Shown here one piece after another: positions 34,354 through 47,784 of a stretch of 64,000 nt of DNA (position 1 is the stretch's first letter; each line of letters starts with the position of its first letter). The stretch is taken from positions 1-64,000 of the forward strand of contig JAEVLN010000015.1 in assembly GCA_018350325.1 (NCBI GenBank), written 5' to 3'. The notes beneath the pieces were generated by a model. The model saw only the letters and a program-made list of their open reading frames with translations, had not been told where the DNA came from and ran no database searches. Both the position numbers and the translations under genes were made by a program. Source of the stretch: Globodera rostochiensis (Eukaryota; Nematoda; Chromadorea; Rhabditida; Heteroderidae).

Positions 34354-35929
34354 ACGCCCCCGTCCACTCGAGCAATTTAAATCGATCAATTGCATTCTAT
34401 TTACGTTAAAATGATTTTATTTGTATATTTGTTGCTATTAAAATATTTAGATATTTGTCTTTTAAAAAGGGAACGATTAAAAGTCTTAAATATGAAAAAA
34501 GTTTATTATTTAAAGTTTATTCTGTTGTTGTCTACAATCTTGAAAAATTTACTGTTTAAATATAGTATTTGTCAATATTATTAAAACTAATTTTTATCGT
34601 TAGTATTATTTATACTGTGACCATTCGATATTAATTTTAAATAATGTAACCAAATCTCGGTTGCTGTTCGCAAAAATTCTCAACAAAATGCCAGGTTGTT
34701 TATAAAAAAGAATTGGTACATTTAAACGTTGAAATGCAATTTGTACAATTTTTATTCAGGATTGATCAGCCATATATCGATCATGATCGGAAGTGAAGAT
34801 TTGTTGTTTTAATTAGTTTTCATTGGTTTTTATTATTTATATGTATCTAAATTTAATTTAAAAAGTCAAATTTAAATGTTGGTTACATAAGGGCAGCCCA
34901 AAATCCGGTGCGCGTTAAAATTCCCTCCTCCAAAAAAATCGGTTTAATGTCAATCCAGGTAATTCAGGGTTTTAATGCCGGATTCACTCTCCTCCCCGTA
35001 AAAAGGGAAGATTCGCATAATGGCGGTCTTTTTAAATTGAAAATCTGATAACACCAAGTACCATTTTTTTAAAAAGCATTGAAAAACACCAAAGATTAAC
35101 TGCTAAGCCATCGCAAAAAAATATGAATAATTAAAGTATTAATACATAAGAAACACGTAACAATTTAGTATAAAATATTAAGGGACGGACTGAAAAACAG
35201 CATTTATTAAGAAAATGAAATTACGTATTACTTAAATTAAAAAAAGATATTATAACGTTGAAAACAAAGCTAGTTTATTTAAAGTTAAAACTCACATATT
35301 AATAACAAAAGTAAAATTAAAATTTTCATCCTTAAATGTTTTAAACATTATTTTAAACGTATAAAAGAACGCAATTTTTTTAAAACGCAAGGCTTTAAAC
35401 CCAATTCTAAAGCATAGACAAAGCACAAAAAAGAAGCACCCACAAAAACTTAACAAAATCATTGCAGAAATAAAAAATGAAAAATGGCACTTTTACAAAT
35501 GATTGTAGCATATAAGTAAGGTAAAAGCTGAAAGTATATGTAAATAATATATTAAGATTTGAAATTGAAACTTTTTTGAAATTTGTCCTTTTTTAGCTTA
35601 CATTAATCAAGCTGTAACGTGTCTTTTTTGATCCGCGCGGGTCAATGTTTAGTTAATTTTTAAACTTAAGCTGAGTTACATAAATTAGTTAACTAAATTA
35701 AAATTAAAAGTACTTCCGTTTAATTTTTCTTAACAATTGATCGGATCAAATCTCAGAACTGACAAAAAGCCTCACCCGTCACGTAAAAAAAAAATTTCCA
35801 AGACGGCACAAATAAAATAAAGAAAACACCAATCACGGATAAAAATATGTTAAAATTGGAAATAAATACAAACATTTTCTTATTCTATTTATAAATGAAA
35901 GCAATCTTCGACTTGAAGGGTCTAAAAAA
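34354..35929. other. AT-rich spacer without genes
   Basis: Low-complexity AT-rich DNA. A frame of 64 residues at 34,390-34,584 is composed of Leu/Ile/Lys/Tyr and has no support. Words from 34,700 onward (for example CAGCCATATATCGATCATGATC near 34,765) reappear in altered form at 39,580-40,780. Confidence 0.6.
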
Positions 35930-36900
35930 CTATTAGCTGAATTTAATTATATATAATTTATTTCAAATAATATAAAATTTCAAAATTTAATTTTTCAAAT
36001 TTTTGCTCAAAATTGAAAATACCGTAACTTGATCAGTTTTGATCAGAACTCAACAAACTTTTTTTTTGTTTAGTTCAACTTTTTACGCTGAATTTAATGA
36101 TATAAAAAATATTTTAAAAAAATTTAAAATTTAAAAATTTAATTTTATAAATTTTTGATCAAAATTGATCATACCGTAACTTGATCAGTTTTGATCAGAA
36201 CCGATCAATCTTTTTTTTGTTCGACTCAGCTCATCGAGCTGAGTCTAAATATCCTCTCAATTAACCCCTAAGGCAAAATTCGAACTTTTCGATTTTTGAC
36301 CCCAAGCAATTTATGTGTAAATTGGTTAGACCCCCCATTTCGACCTCCAACCCTAACCAAAACCGGCAAGAGATATACCATTTTGAAGCTCAGACATTAG
36401 CGCACCTCCTCCCACAAAATGAGCCCCAAGCTCAACCAAAAAATTCTCACCATAAAAGTTGGCGCAAAAAAAAATAAATTTTTCCATTTTCAACACCCAA
36501 TTTCGACCTCAAGTCGAACTTTTACAGACCGGACGAAAAGACTTTTTTTGTAGCTAATTTTGTCCCCAACTTATAATTAACCAACCCCGACCCGATTCGA
36601 GCAAACCCCATCGTTTTTATGAATTTCTCCCAAAAGTCCCAAAAAAAAGTGTGATTTTTCGACATTTTGTGCAGAGCAGATTTCGAACATGGTTATACCT
36701 ACCACCCCACAACATATACCATTCGAACCCAAATTTTGTCTAGTTGTGCCCTTTCTCCAAAGCCAAAGCGCGCAATGCATGCTTTAAACCACTTATGCCC
36801 TTCCAACTGCAACATGGTCGTCAAAAAAGGGCTGCGATTTGAGGGCGGTTAGACCGTTCGACCCTTCCCGGACAAAAATTACAAAAAAAAAACGGTTAGA
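35930..36900. repeat. Short ~155-bp repeat block plus spacer unit G (copy 3 of 6)
   Basis: Two units of the ~155-bp AT repeat (35,930-36,222), the palindrome GACTCAGCT...AGCTGAGTC (36,223-36,245), then unit G to about 36,900. Unit G breaks off where the 25.1-kb-like sequence begins. Confidence 0.75.
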
Positions 36901-39900
36901 CCGAAATGCTCAATGGATTTCCTTTAAGTCCAAATTGAGGGCTATATTAGTATAAGGGCATAACTTCGAGGAGCCAAAAAGTCGTTTTTTAATTGTGTAC
37001 GAAATCTGATATATTTAATGTTCTTAAACAATCAAAACCTTCAATATAGAGGAGAAACAATAATTTAAACTTATATTATGTGGAATTGATATTTGTAATT
37101 ATTTTCAATAAATTTTGACCAAAAGTTTGAACAACTTTTAAAAGCCGAAGTCTCAGAATTTAAGTCAAGACTAAATTTTTTTTTAAATACCGAAAAAATG
37201 TAAGGCCAACAAAATCTGATTATTTAAAATCTGGCTGAATTCCGCGTTCTATTTAAAACGAATATATTTATATATTAAAAACGGTAACATTTATTAAAGC
37301 AAGCTAAAAAAATTTTTCAATTTTGTATTTGAATTAAAAATATCGGATTTTAATAAGGGCCAAAAATGTTTTAATCAAAATTTATGGTTGAATTTTTTGT
37401 TCTTTTTTGAACTAAATATTTGCGCTGGACTTTGAAGCAAACTGCCCCAAATATTATGTAACTGTGTCGAAATTCCGATTTTACATTTTCAACGGTTTTT
37501 TCCTTTAGATTTTCGATTTCAATAAAATTGACTTGTTTAATGAAAATAAGTTCAAAAATGACCGAAATTTTAATTCAAGTAATTCGACGTCTAATAATGG
37601 GTCTGTTTTAGCCCCAAAAAAGGTAAGGAATTTGAATTCAAAAAATCGGTGTTGAGTATTTTATTTTCGCTTTATCAAAAAATAGTTCAAAATTTTAACC
37701 AAAATATTCGTGTTGTGAATGATCGAGATAGCACAAAAAGATTCAGAATTTTAATCCAAAAATTCGGGATTGTAAATGATTAGATTCATTTTAGCCCAAA
37801 ATAGTTCAGAATTCCAATCCAAAATTTTAGTCTTGTGAATTCCCGGGTTTGGAATTAATAGGTACAGAAATTAAAGGGACAATTTTCATGTTCAGAATTA
37901 TTTGGTGCATTTAGACCAAAATGGTTGAAAATTTTAAGCCAAAAAATATGTTCTGCGAATAAATCAATTTAAATCGACTCAAACTGGTTCACAATTTAAA
38001 TCCAAAATATTTCAGTCTTGCGAATGAGTAGGTTTTTTTTTGCAAAAACAGTTTTCGAAATTTGGTCACAATTAAACATAGTGAGATGGACTATTAAAAT
38101 TTAGTTCGAAATGGTACATAAATTTAATGCAGAATATTCGGTTTTGTGCAAAATTGGAATCCTTTAGCCCATAAAGGTTGCGAATTTTAATTTAAAAAAT
38201 TAGTTGTGTGAATGATTAGGTACATTTAAATGAAAATATTTGAGAATCCATTCCAAACTATTCTTTGTATGAAAAATTAGGTTTCTGTAGCCCAAAACAG
38301 TTCAAAATTATAAAATTAAGTATTTGCATTGTGTCAATGAATACGATCGATTTAGCCCAAATTGGTATACAAATATGCTCAAAAATATAAGTTTTGTGCC
38401 TGAGTAAGTTGATTAATTTTAAAATTCAATAAGAGAATTTGAATCCGGAAAGGCTTAAATTGATGATTTTGGCCCAAAATGTTTTCGAATTTTAATCTAA
38501 AAAATTGTTCGGGAAGTATTAAAAACTTGACTGATTAGACCATAGTGCTTCACTAATTTAATCCAAAATATTCTCATTTTGTAAATGAATAGGATAATTT
38601 GAGCACAATATAGTTCAGAAATTTAATCCTACATTTCATTCAATGTATAATTAGGATCACTTAACCGAAAATGTTTCAAAATTTTAATTCAAAAAATTCG
38701 TTTTTTCGAATGCGTATGGTCATTTAGCCCAAATGAATCGAAATTTGAACTAAGGCATACAGTTTAGTGCAGTAGGTCGTTTTTTTTAAATTGTTTCGAA
38801 TGTTAGTTGACACAGCAAAAATTTAGAATTCTACTCCAAAATGTCAATGTTCACGATTCAAAATAGGATAATTTAGCCCCAAAAAAAAGAAAAAAATTTA
38901 GTCAAAAAAATTAGTGTTGGGTATTTAAAATAGGTTCAATTAGGTTCAAAAAAGGTAAGAAATTTTAATCTAAAAAATTAGTATTGCATAATTTTTTTTT
39001 TGTTAAAGTCCAAAATGGTTCAGAATTTTTATCAAAATATTCGTGTTGAAAAAGATTAGGTTGCCGTAAAGGCCGCATAATCGTCATCCAAAGAAACTGT
39101 GTCGTAAATGAATGGGTTGATTTTAGCCCAAATCGTTTATAATTTAAATCCAAATATATCTGTTGCCAATGGTTAGATCCTGCCCAACATGGTCCAGAAT
39201 TTTAATTCAAAATATTAGTGTTATAAATCATTAGCATCCTTTACACTAAAATGGTTTAGAATTATAATTGTTTTGTGAATGTTTAGATTTTTTTCTTTTA
39301 AAATGGTTCAGAATTTAAATCCAAAATATGCGTAGTGTGAATGATTTGGATTTTTTTCCGCTAATGTTTAAAAATTGTAAAATTTACTATTGGATTTTGT
39401 GATTAGTCAGGATTATTTAAACCAAAATGGATCATAATTTTAATCTATAATATTAGTGTTGTGAATCATTAGGTTTCATTAATCTAAAAAGATTCAGGTT
39501 TCTAATCAAAAATATTCAACAAAGTGCAAGATTAGTTTCATTTTAGACTGAAACATTTAAGAGTTGTAATGCAATATGTACGTGAATTTTTATTTAGGAT
39601 TGTTCAGCCAAATATGGTTCATGATCGTAATTGAAGATATGCTGTGACAGGAAATTTTCATTGGATCTTAATATTTATCAGTATTTAAATTCAAATATTA
39701 AAGTCGAATATAATTGTGGGTGACATAAAGTCGGTCCGAATTTCGGTGCAAAATTTTCGCGTTGAGAATTATCGGATTCATTTAACTCCAGGTGGTTCAG
39801 GATTTTAATCGCTGGGTTCATTCTCATCCTCGTAAAGACGGAAGATTTGCATAATGGTGGTCTAATAAATTGATGGTCTGAAAGATCAAGTACCATTTTT

Positions 39901-42600
39901 TCAAAAGGGTTCAGAATTCTAATCCAAAATGTTCGGCCTTCTCAAAGAATATGTTCAATTAAGCTAAAAATGCATCAGAATTATAAATAAAAATATTCGT
40001 GGTATAAATTATTAAGTTACCTTAGCCCAAAATAGCATTGATTTATAAACCGAAATATTTATGACGTAAATGAAAAAGGATATTATAACGCTAAAAACTA
40101 AGCTATTTTATTTCAAAAAATTCACATATTAATAGCATAGGTACATTTAAACCTTCATGGTTAAATGTTTTAATCCATTATTTTCAACGTATAAAAGAAC
40201 GGGATTTTTTTAACACGCATGGTTTAAAATCCAATTCCAAAACATTGATAAAGTCAATAAAAAGGTTCATCTAAGCCAAAACTTAACAAAATCATTGCAC
40301 AAATAAAACGTGTTGTGAATAAATGGGATTTTTTTAAATGAATGTAGTATATAAGTAAGATAAAAACTGAAAGTATTTGTAAATAAATAGTTTCATTTTA
40401 GCCTGAAAATTTTTTGAAATTTAACCTAAATTTTTGCGCTTTCATTGATCAGGTTCTTTTAACGTGTCTTTTTTCAGCTGCGTGGTTCAACGTTTAGTTG
40501 TTTTTTAAACTTAGGTTTCTTTAACACAAATTAGTTAAGTATATTAAAATTAAATGTACTTCGTTTTAATGTTTATTATCCATTAGTCGGATCAGATCCC
40601 AGATCTGACTAAAAAACTCACCCGTTATGAATAAAAAAATTTCCAAAACCGACACTAGTAAAAAATAGAAAACCAACTATTCGCGGATAAAAATATTTGT
40701 TTCAATTGGCAAAAAATACAAACATTTTCTAATTCTATTTATAAATGAAAGCAATCTTTGACTTTGAATGGTCTAAAAAATTATTAGTTGAATTTAATTA
40801 TATATAAGGTATTTAAAATAATGTAAAATTTCAAAAATTAATTTTTGAATTTTTGCTCAAAATTGAAAATACCGTAACTTGATAAGTTCTGATCAGAACA
40901 CAACAAACTTGTTTTTGTTTCCATCATCTTTGTGCGCTGAATTAATGATATAAAATTTATTTAAAAAAATTTAAAATTTAAAAATTTAATTTTATAAATT
41001 GTTGATGACAAAATTGATCATACCGTAACTTGATCAGAATTTTGATCAGAACTGTTCAATGTTTTTTTGATCGACTCAGCTCATCGAGCTGAGTCTAAAT
41101 ATCTTAACAATTAACACCTAAGGCAAAATTAACTTTTCCATTTTTGACCCAAAGCAATTTATAAGTAAATTGGTTAAAACCCCCATTTCGACCGCCAACC
41201 CTAACCAAAACCGGCAAGAGATATACCATTTTGAAGCTCAGATATTAGTGCACGTCCTTCCACAAAATTAGCCCCAAGCTCAACCAAAATTTTCACCATA
41301 AAAGTTGGCGCAAAAAAAAATTAGTTTTTTCATGTTCAACACCGAATTTCAACCTCAAGTCAAATTTTTGCAGTGTGGACGATTAGACTTTTTTAGCCTA
41401 ATTTGGTTCCAACTATAATTAAACAACCCCGACCTGATGAGAGCAAACCCCAACGTTTTTGTGAATTTCTCCAGAATTTTAGTCCAAAAAAAAAGTGTTA
41501 TTTTTGGACATGTTGTGCTGAGCAGATTTCGAACATGATTATAATTACCACCATTCATGATATAACATTTGAAGCCAATTTTGTCTAGTTTTGTTCTTTC
41601 TCCAAATCCAAAGCGCTCGTTGCATGCTTTAAACGACTTATGCCCTTCCAAACTGCTTCATGGTTGTCAACAAAGGTCTTCGATTTGAGAGCGGTTAGGT
41701 TGTTCTACCCTAAAAGGACAAAGAATACAAAATCAAAAACTTTATATTGGTAGTAACCCTGTTACTTTATCTTGGTGTAAATTTTCAGCCAAATCGAAAC
41801 TACATGTTTTTGAGATTGATGGGTTTCACCTGCACCCAAAACAGAATAGCAGTTTAATATAAAATAGACGCATTGTGGATGAATAGGTTTGAGTTAGCCC
41901 AAGATGGTTAAGAATTTGTATCCAAGATTTTTGTTTTTGTAAATGAATAGGTTGATTTTCGCCCAAAATGGTTCAGAATTTTAATGCAAAAAATTCGAGG
42001 TGTGAATGGTTAAGTTCCTTTAGCTCAAAATGGTTCTGAATTTTAATCCAAAATATTCGGTTTTGTGAGTGAATAGGTTCGCTTTAGCCCAAGATGGTTA
42101 AGAATGTTCCAAAAGATTTATTTCTGTATTTAAAAAATAGGTTTATTTAGTTCAAAATGGTTTAGAATAATTCAAAAGATTTACTTCTGTATTTAAAAAA
42201 TAGGTTCATTTATTCTAAGATATTTCATAATAATCCAAATGATTTCATTTCTGTATTTAAAAGTAAGTTCGTTTTAACCCAAAATGGTTCACAATTTTAA
42301 TCCAAATGATTCGATTGAACTAAAAAATAGGTTTAATTTAACCTTTAAAAAGACCAACATTTTAATTTGGTTTATACACTTAAAAAAGGCATTATATAAG
42401 TATTAAAGATTTATTCTATAACAATTTTTTGTTAAACTTTTTTTAGCCTGCTGTAGTGTCGTAGGTCGAATTTATCAATATGACAACTGCAAGTGTTGCC
42501 ATAATAACAAAGTGCACCTTTTTGCTGAATGAATGGGTAATCAATTGGCCACTCATTCACCCCCCGCCTCCCCCCCCCCGCACTGCCCCCCCCCCATCTT
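36901..42600. repeat. Altered second version of 25.14-30.84 kb (exon 1 relic and element B), composite in character
   Basis: The start (36,905-37,280) aligns with copy 1 exon 1 and its upstream region (25,140-25,510), but the reading frame is lost. From 37,300 to 39,300 array-B words follow the order of 25,530-27,300. From 41,880 to 42,600 it follows 30,000-30,840, ending with a decayed hairpin (arms near 42,471-42,487 and 42,494-42,511) and a C-rich run. Throughout about 37,200-41,850, words of array C and the 34.7-36.9-kb spacer are interleaved with array-B words. A ~155-bp repeat, the palindrome (41,073-41,095) and a unit-G-like stretch (to about 41,850) are embedded. Confidence 0.65.
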
Positions 42601-42825
42601 CTATCAAAAAACACACGTAATCGATTCAATGATCACCCCCCCCCCGGCTGTCGGCAAGCACAAAGACATGATTGATCAATGCAGAAGCACGAAATGCGAA
42701 TTAAGTCCAATTCATATTGAGAAATTTGGGCCCTCATAATTGTTGCAATTTTTAAAGCAAAAATAAAAATCAGAAATACAAATTCGGGCACATTTAAAAT
42801 AAAAACTTTGTTGGCCCTTCCAATT

Positions 42826-45800
42826 TGGTAAGCTGTGCTTATTTCGACAATGGTAATGGTGTAAAAAGGTTTGAAGCAGAATATTATAGGCAATATAATT
42901 AATGAAGTATAACTTCTTAGGCTAAATTTTCTAGTTTCAAATTAAGCTCGAAACTCGGCATTTTGCTTCTGGCTTTAAAGTAGGGTTGGACGGTACCAGT
43001 TCAGGAACGGGACGGAATTTCCCAATTTTTTAAGGCCTTGGTCACGGTATGGACGCTATTTTTGAAAATCTAAAAGTCCCGGTACCAGGTTTTTGGTCTC
43101 GCCGGGACCGGAACCTACCGGGAAAAAAAGCACACCTCTAGTGATGGCATCATCGACCGACAATTTCAACTATTTATATTTATTTGTTCCAAGTAGGTCG
43201 ATGGCCTAGTGGTTTCCCTTTTTGGTGAGTCTTATGTTATGTGTTTGGTCCGAACCCGCTTGAGTGCAATCACTTATTTATTGGTTTTCCCCTCTACTCA
43301 AATAGGTATCCCCAAATCAGTAATAAGATTTTTAAAATAAATATTCTAATATTTTTAATCAAAAATACGCGCAAAAAAAGAATAGCTAGAAGTTTTTTAA
43401 AATAGATTCATCACATTTTCATTAATTTTTGCTTCAATCTTCATAACAAAGATTGCAAATTTTTGTAAAAATTTCTCCGGCCGAGACTATCGTCACCGCT
43501 GGACATCCTCCACTCTTACGTAAACCAATGTTTGAAATTCTGAAGCAAAATTCATAATTTGCTAAAAGTTTGATGAAATTTTTTAACAAAATTGATCAAA
43601 ATTTCAAAATTTTTTCTCGGCGGCGCCTATCGGCACCGCCGACCCCCACTATCCCTAAAAGTTAAGCAGAATCTAAAAAAGAAGGATGATGACAATGACA
43701 TCGAAGATCAGGAAGATCAACAATATGTGTTGCCGGAAAATTAAAATTTTTTAGTTGTTGATAAAAACAAAATTTTTTCCTTGAAAAGTCCCGGTTGCCC
43801 AGCACCCGTCCCGGTACCGGTTGAAAATGTTGGTCCCGGTCCGGTTTTTCTGGTCCCGGGAAGTCCCGGTTCCGGTTTTTCCCAAAAGTCTCGGCCTCGT
43901 TCAACCCTAGTTTAAAGCAGTAATTTATAAGGGCCTAAATTCTTAATTTAATTTTGTCCGAATTCTGATTCTGTTCTTGAATGGGAAAAATAGACAAAAT
44001 AGAGGGATTCAACTTTTAAATTTAAATTGTTCGAATTGCCAATTGTGCACCCCTCTGATTTTTGTTCAATAAAACAAACGTTCAACTTAGAAGTTCTCAA
44101 ATCTTAAAATTCAAATTGGGCCATAATGTAGTTTGGACAATCGTGAAAGGAAAAGGGCCCAAACTTCTTAATTTAAAATCTGCCTGTATTGCTCATTCTA
44201 TTTGAATTGAAAATATCCATAAAATAGAAGGGCTAATCTTTCTTAATTTAAATTGTACCCAAGTTATTTTGTGATTGAATTTAAAACACCGGAAAATTAA
44301 AATGGCCTAAATTTCTTTAATTTAAATTGTGTTCGAATTTTGGCTTCTGTTTTAAATTGAAAATATCGGCAAATTTGATGGGCCCTAAACATTATTTAAT
44401 GTGTCCGAATTCCGAAAGTGCACACTTAAAACAAAAAATTGTGCCCTTCAATTGACTTCGAATTTCTAATTAAAACAGAATCAGACTTCGTGCACAGTTA
44501 AAATTTCGAAATTTGAGCCCTTCTAATGGGTCAATTTTTCCAATTAAAATCCGAAATTGGAATTCGGACACACTTAAATTAAGAAATTTGACCCATCTAA
44601 TTTGCCGATTTTAAATTCAAACCCAAAATTTGGAATTCGGAATTGGGCGCAATTGAACTGAGAAATTTAGGCCCTTTTTTTGCCAATTTTTAAATTCAAA
44701 ACCAAAATTCGGACACACTTTAAATACAGAAAATTGGGCCCTTCCAATGTGTCAATTTTTCCAAGTGAAGTCCCGAATTTGGAATTCGTACACACTTAAA
44801 TGAAGGGGCCAATTTTTAAATTCAAAAACAGTTTCGGAATTTGGACACACTTAAATGAAGAAATTGGGGCCCTTAAAATTTACTTCGAATTGCTAATTTA
44901 AACCTATCGAATTCGATCACAATCCTCAAATTTGGAAATTTAAGCCCTTCTAATGTGCCGATTTTTAAATTCAAAAACAGTTTTCGCAATTTGGACACAC
45001 TTAAATATTGAAAGTTGAGCCATTAAAAGTTACTTCGTATCTGCTAATTAAAACCCAAGCAGAATTCGGGCACAATTCAAACTTGAAATTTTAACCCTGC
45101 TAATTTGCCGATTTTAAATTCAAAACAGTTTTCGGAATTTGGGCACACTTAAATGAAGAAATTTGAGCCCTTTTTATCGATTTTTTAAATTCAAAAACAG
45201 TTTTCGGAATTCGGACACACTTTAAATACAGAAAATTGAGCCCATCCAATGTGTCAATTTTTCCAATTGAAAATCCGAATTTGCATTTTGGACACGTTTA
45301 AATGAACAAATTTGGGGCCCTTCTAATTTGTTCGATTTAATAATTTAAAAACAGAATTTGGAATTCGAACACACTTAAATTAAGAAATTTGGCCTTTCAA
45401 TTTTTCGATTTTTAAATTAAAAAACAGTTTTGGAATTTAGCCACACTTAAATGGAGAAATTCTGGGGCTCTTCTAATTTGTTCGATTTTTCTCATTCAAA
45501 ACCCGATTTGAAATTTGAACACATTTAAATTAAGAAATTTGATCCTTCTAATTTGTTCGATTTTTTAAATTCAAAAACAGAATTTGGAATTTGGAACACT
45601 TAAATTAAGAAATTTGGTCTTGTCTAATTTGTTTTGGATTTTTAAATTCAAAAACAGTTTTCGGAATTGGGGCACAATTTAATTTAGAAGTTGGTCCCTT
45701 TTAATTTGTCTACATTTTTAATTCAAAAAGCAAAAATTTTTAGGCCCCTCTAATTTGTCAATTTTCCCGATTCAAGAACAGAATAAAATTCGGTCAAATA

Positions 45801-46010
45801 TAAATTAAAAAATTTGGCCTTTTAAAGCAGCGCTTTAAAAGCAGGAGCAGTGTTCGGGCTTATAAAACTAAGAATTTTTTAGCCTAAAAAGTTATACAGC
45901 ATTAATTTCAATACAAATTATATTTTGTTTCAAACCTTTTTAGAACACTCCTAGTTGAAGAAGCCCATCTTACCGTGATGGCCGACTAATCGATCATCAC
46001 GGCAAGTGCG
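42826..46010 (+). mobile_element. Element D: second copy of element C, ending exactly after hairpin 1
   Basis: Collinear with 31,071-34,262, including the left inverted repeat (42,826-42,930), the hAT-like insertion (42,981-43,909), the array (43,918-45,850) and hairpin 1 (45,969-46,006). It stops at GCAAGTGCG, where elements A, B, C and E continue into hairpin 2; here exon 12 sequence of a Helitron gene begins instead. It has more point changes than element C, especially in the hAT terminal repeats. Confidence 0.75.
42981..43909. mobile_element. hAT-like element, second (decayed) copy
   Basis: TAGGGTTGGACGG at the left, CAACCCTA at the right, flanks CTTTAAAG and GTTTAAAG (one mismatch). Same internal tRNA-like and GC-hairpin parts as 31,225-32,157. 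Shared position inside elements C and D shows that the insertion predates their duplication. Confidence 0.8.
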
Positions 46011-47749
46011 ATCCAGTTGTCCCACCACGGAAGCACTGTCAGGGCACCACTCCTTGTCTTCAACATCACTCCTTGTTCCGCGGCGGGTGGCAGGCCGTCA
46101 TCTCCGTCAACAAAGAACAGCTGCAAAAATAGATGAACTAAGGAAAAGGTTGGGTTTCCACCTGAGCAAGTTGGTCAATGGACTCGGGCAGCTGCAGTTG
46201 ATGTGGGTGAATGTTGTGCACTTCTGGGAGATTTTGACGCATCACTTCACCGCGGGTCAGAAGTCGGATTCGAAGGTTGTCTACAGGGGGTGCTTCACCG
46301 TCAGCTTGCTGTTGTTTGGCTTCTTCATATATGCGCTTCAGATGAAAGTAGAGGCCAGCAAGTGGATGACCAATCTGTTGATGGGCAAGCAACCGATGTA
46401 GCAGTTCCAAAAGGTCATCCTGCAAAAAAACAAAGAGACTGTAAGTTGCGAGAGGTCGCAAAATAGGCTCACGTCCAATCGATGTCCAGCATCCAAGTTA
46501 CGCCGCTTTCGTAAGTCAATGGCACTGTCTGGGTTTAGAGTCCACACTTGGCCGCAGAGTTCGTCTCGCGTCGAGCCATCAGAATTTTGCGGTGGATGGA
46601 GGCCGCTGAGACGGTAGGTGACCATGCCGTTCATCTTCACTGGCTGGTAGCCGCCGGGGACAGGCTTTTGCTCAGTTGTCGCTGTGCCAAATGCCAGTTC
46701 GTGGTTGAACCGATCCACCATCTTCACGAACTTGTTGGAAAGTCGATGACGCCCCATGATAAGGTCGTTTAGAAGTGAGCTCAAATGTTTTGAAGTGTCG
46801 TCGAGCTGATTGTGCAGTTCCTCATCATTTTGGAGACGTTGCGCAGGACGAAGGAAAGGGCGTTGTAGCTCGTAAAATTGCTGCTCCATCTTCACTTGGC
46901 CCTTTGCGCAGCATTTAGAAAACGCTGCCGGGCCAACAGCTTCGCTCTTCAGCAGCAGGGCTGCACAATGGGGGCAGCGATAGAGTTTGTTGTCTCCAAA
47001 CTAAAAAGATGATGGGTGACGACATTAAACTCGTTTTTACCGGCACAAGAGTGTTGTAGTATCTCGGCGTATGGTTTGCAGCCAACGATGCACAGAAGCC
47101 GGTGTGCGTGTTGTTTTTGCAGTGGCAGCTTATTGGAACGTCCGGCCAGCGCTCCAATGAAATGGACGAATAGCGCTGTGGAAGCTTGCGTTGTCGGGTT
47201 GGGCGGCCACTTGGCGGAGGCATAAGAATGCTAGTCAGTTCTTCGGTCGTTTGTGGAGCTACGCAGAGACCATCCGCATCATAATGGATTGGAGGAAAAG
47301 CTATAAGTTGCAAATCAGTTGGGGGTCAAAAAGAGAGGCCGAACTTTTTTCAAAACGGCCGGTTTGTGCCGAGCGCACACGGCTTGTGCCTCTGCCAGTA
47401 GATGTTCCAGTAGGCGCAGCTGCGCCTTCAACAGATATGGAGAGTTGCTGTTGTACACATGCACTTGTGGGGACCGGAGTCAAAGGACTTGAAGGCACAA
47501 ATAAAGAAGGAGATGCAGAAGCTTAAGGAAAGAAAATCACAGTTTGTTTTTTAAGAAGTTGAAACGAACAAAGTTTTGTACGCACACTCTCTGCCCCAGC
47601 TGAGCGGCTGTGGGCAACTCGTCTTCCAACTCTTTTTTCCTTTGGACTTGGTAACGGTGTTGGAGTCGACTCGGTCCCAACAGCTTTAAAGAAATAAAAA
47701 AAAGTTGAACTAAGAAAAACAAGAGCAGTAAACATACCAGAGCGTTTTT
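46011..47749 (-). pseudogene. Helitron gene fragment: exon 6 tail to exon 12, orphaned
   Basis: Recognisable exons are 47749-47738 (tail of exon 6), 47683-47570, 47521-47345, 47300-47041, 47000-46473, 46419-46162 and 46120-46011 (start of exon 12). Frames are open, splice sites are present, and exon lengths match copy 2 (114, 177, 260, 528, 258). The 5' side runs directly into intron 19 of copy 2 and the 3' side stops inside the WWDNWI block against hairpin 1 of element D, so it has neither start nor Rep or helicase. The part 46,762-47,749 is identical to 51,673-52,660; the part 46,011-46,761 is a distinct allele or paralogue. Classified as a pseudogene by structure. Confidence 0.85.
46762..47749. 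repeat. 988-bp direct repeat, left copy
   Basis: Base-for-base match, as far as I could compare, with 51,673-52,660 (offset 4,911). Identity begins and ends abruptly: the flanking bases 46,761/51,672 and 47,750/52,661 differ. Confidence 0.9.
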
Positions 47750-47784
47750 TTGTTTGGGTAAAAGAAAGCAAATAAAAAACTGAC

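Noticed and set aside
34390..34584. 64-residue Leu/Ile-rich frame as a small membrane protein
   Set aside because: Composition is what AT-rich DNA gives by chance, and there is no second copy, start context or homologous motif.
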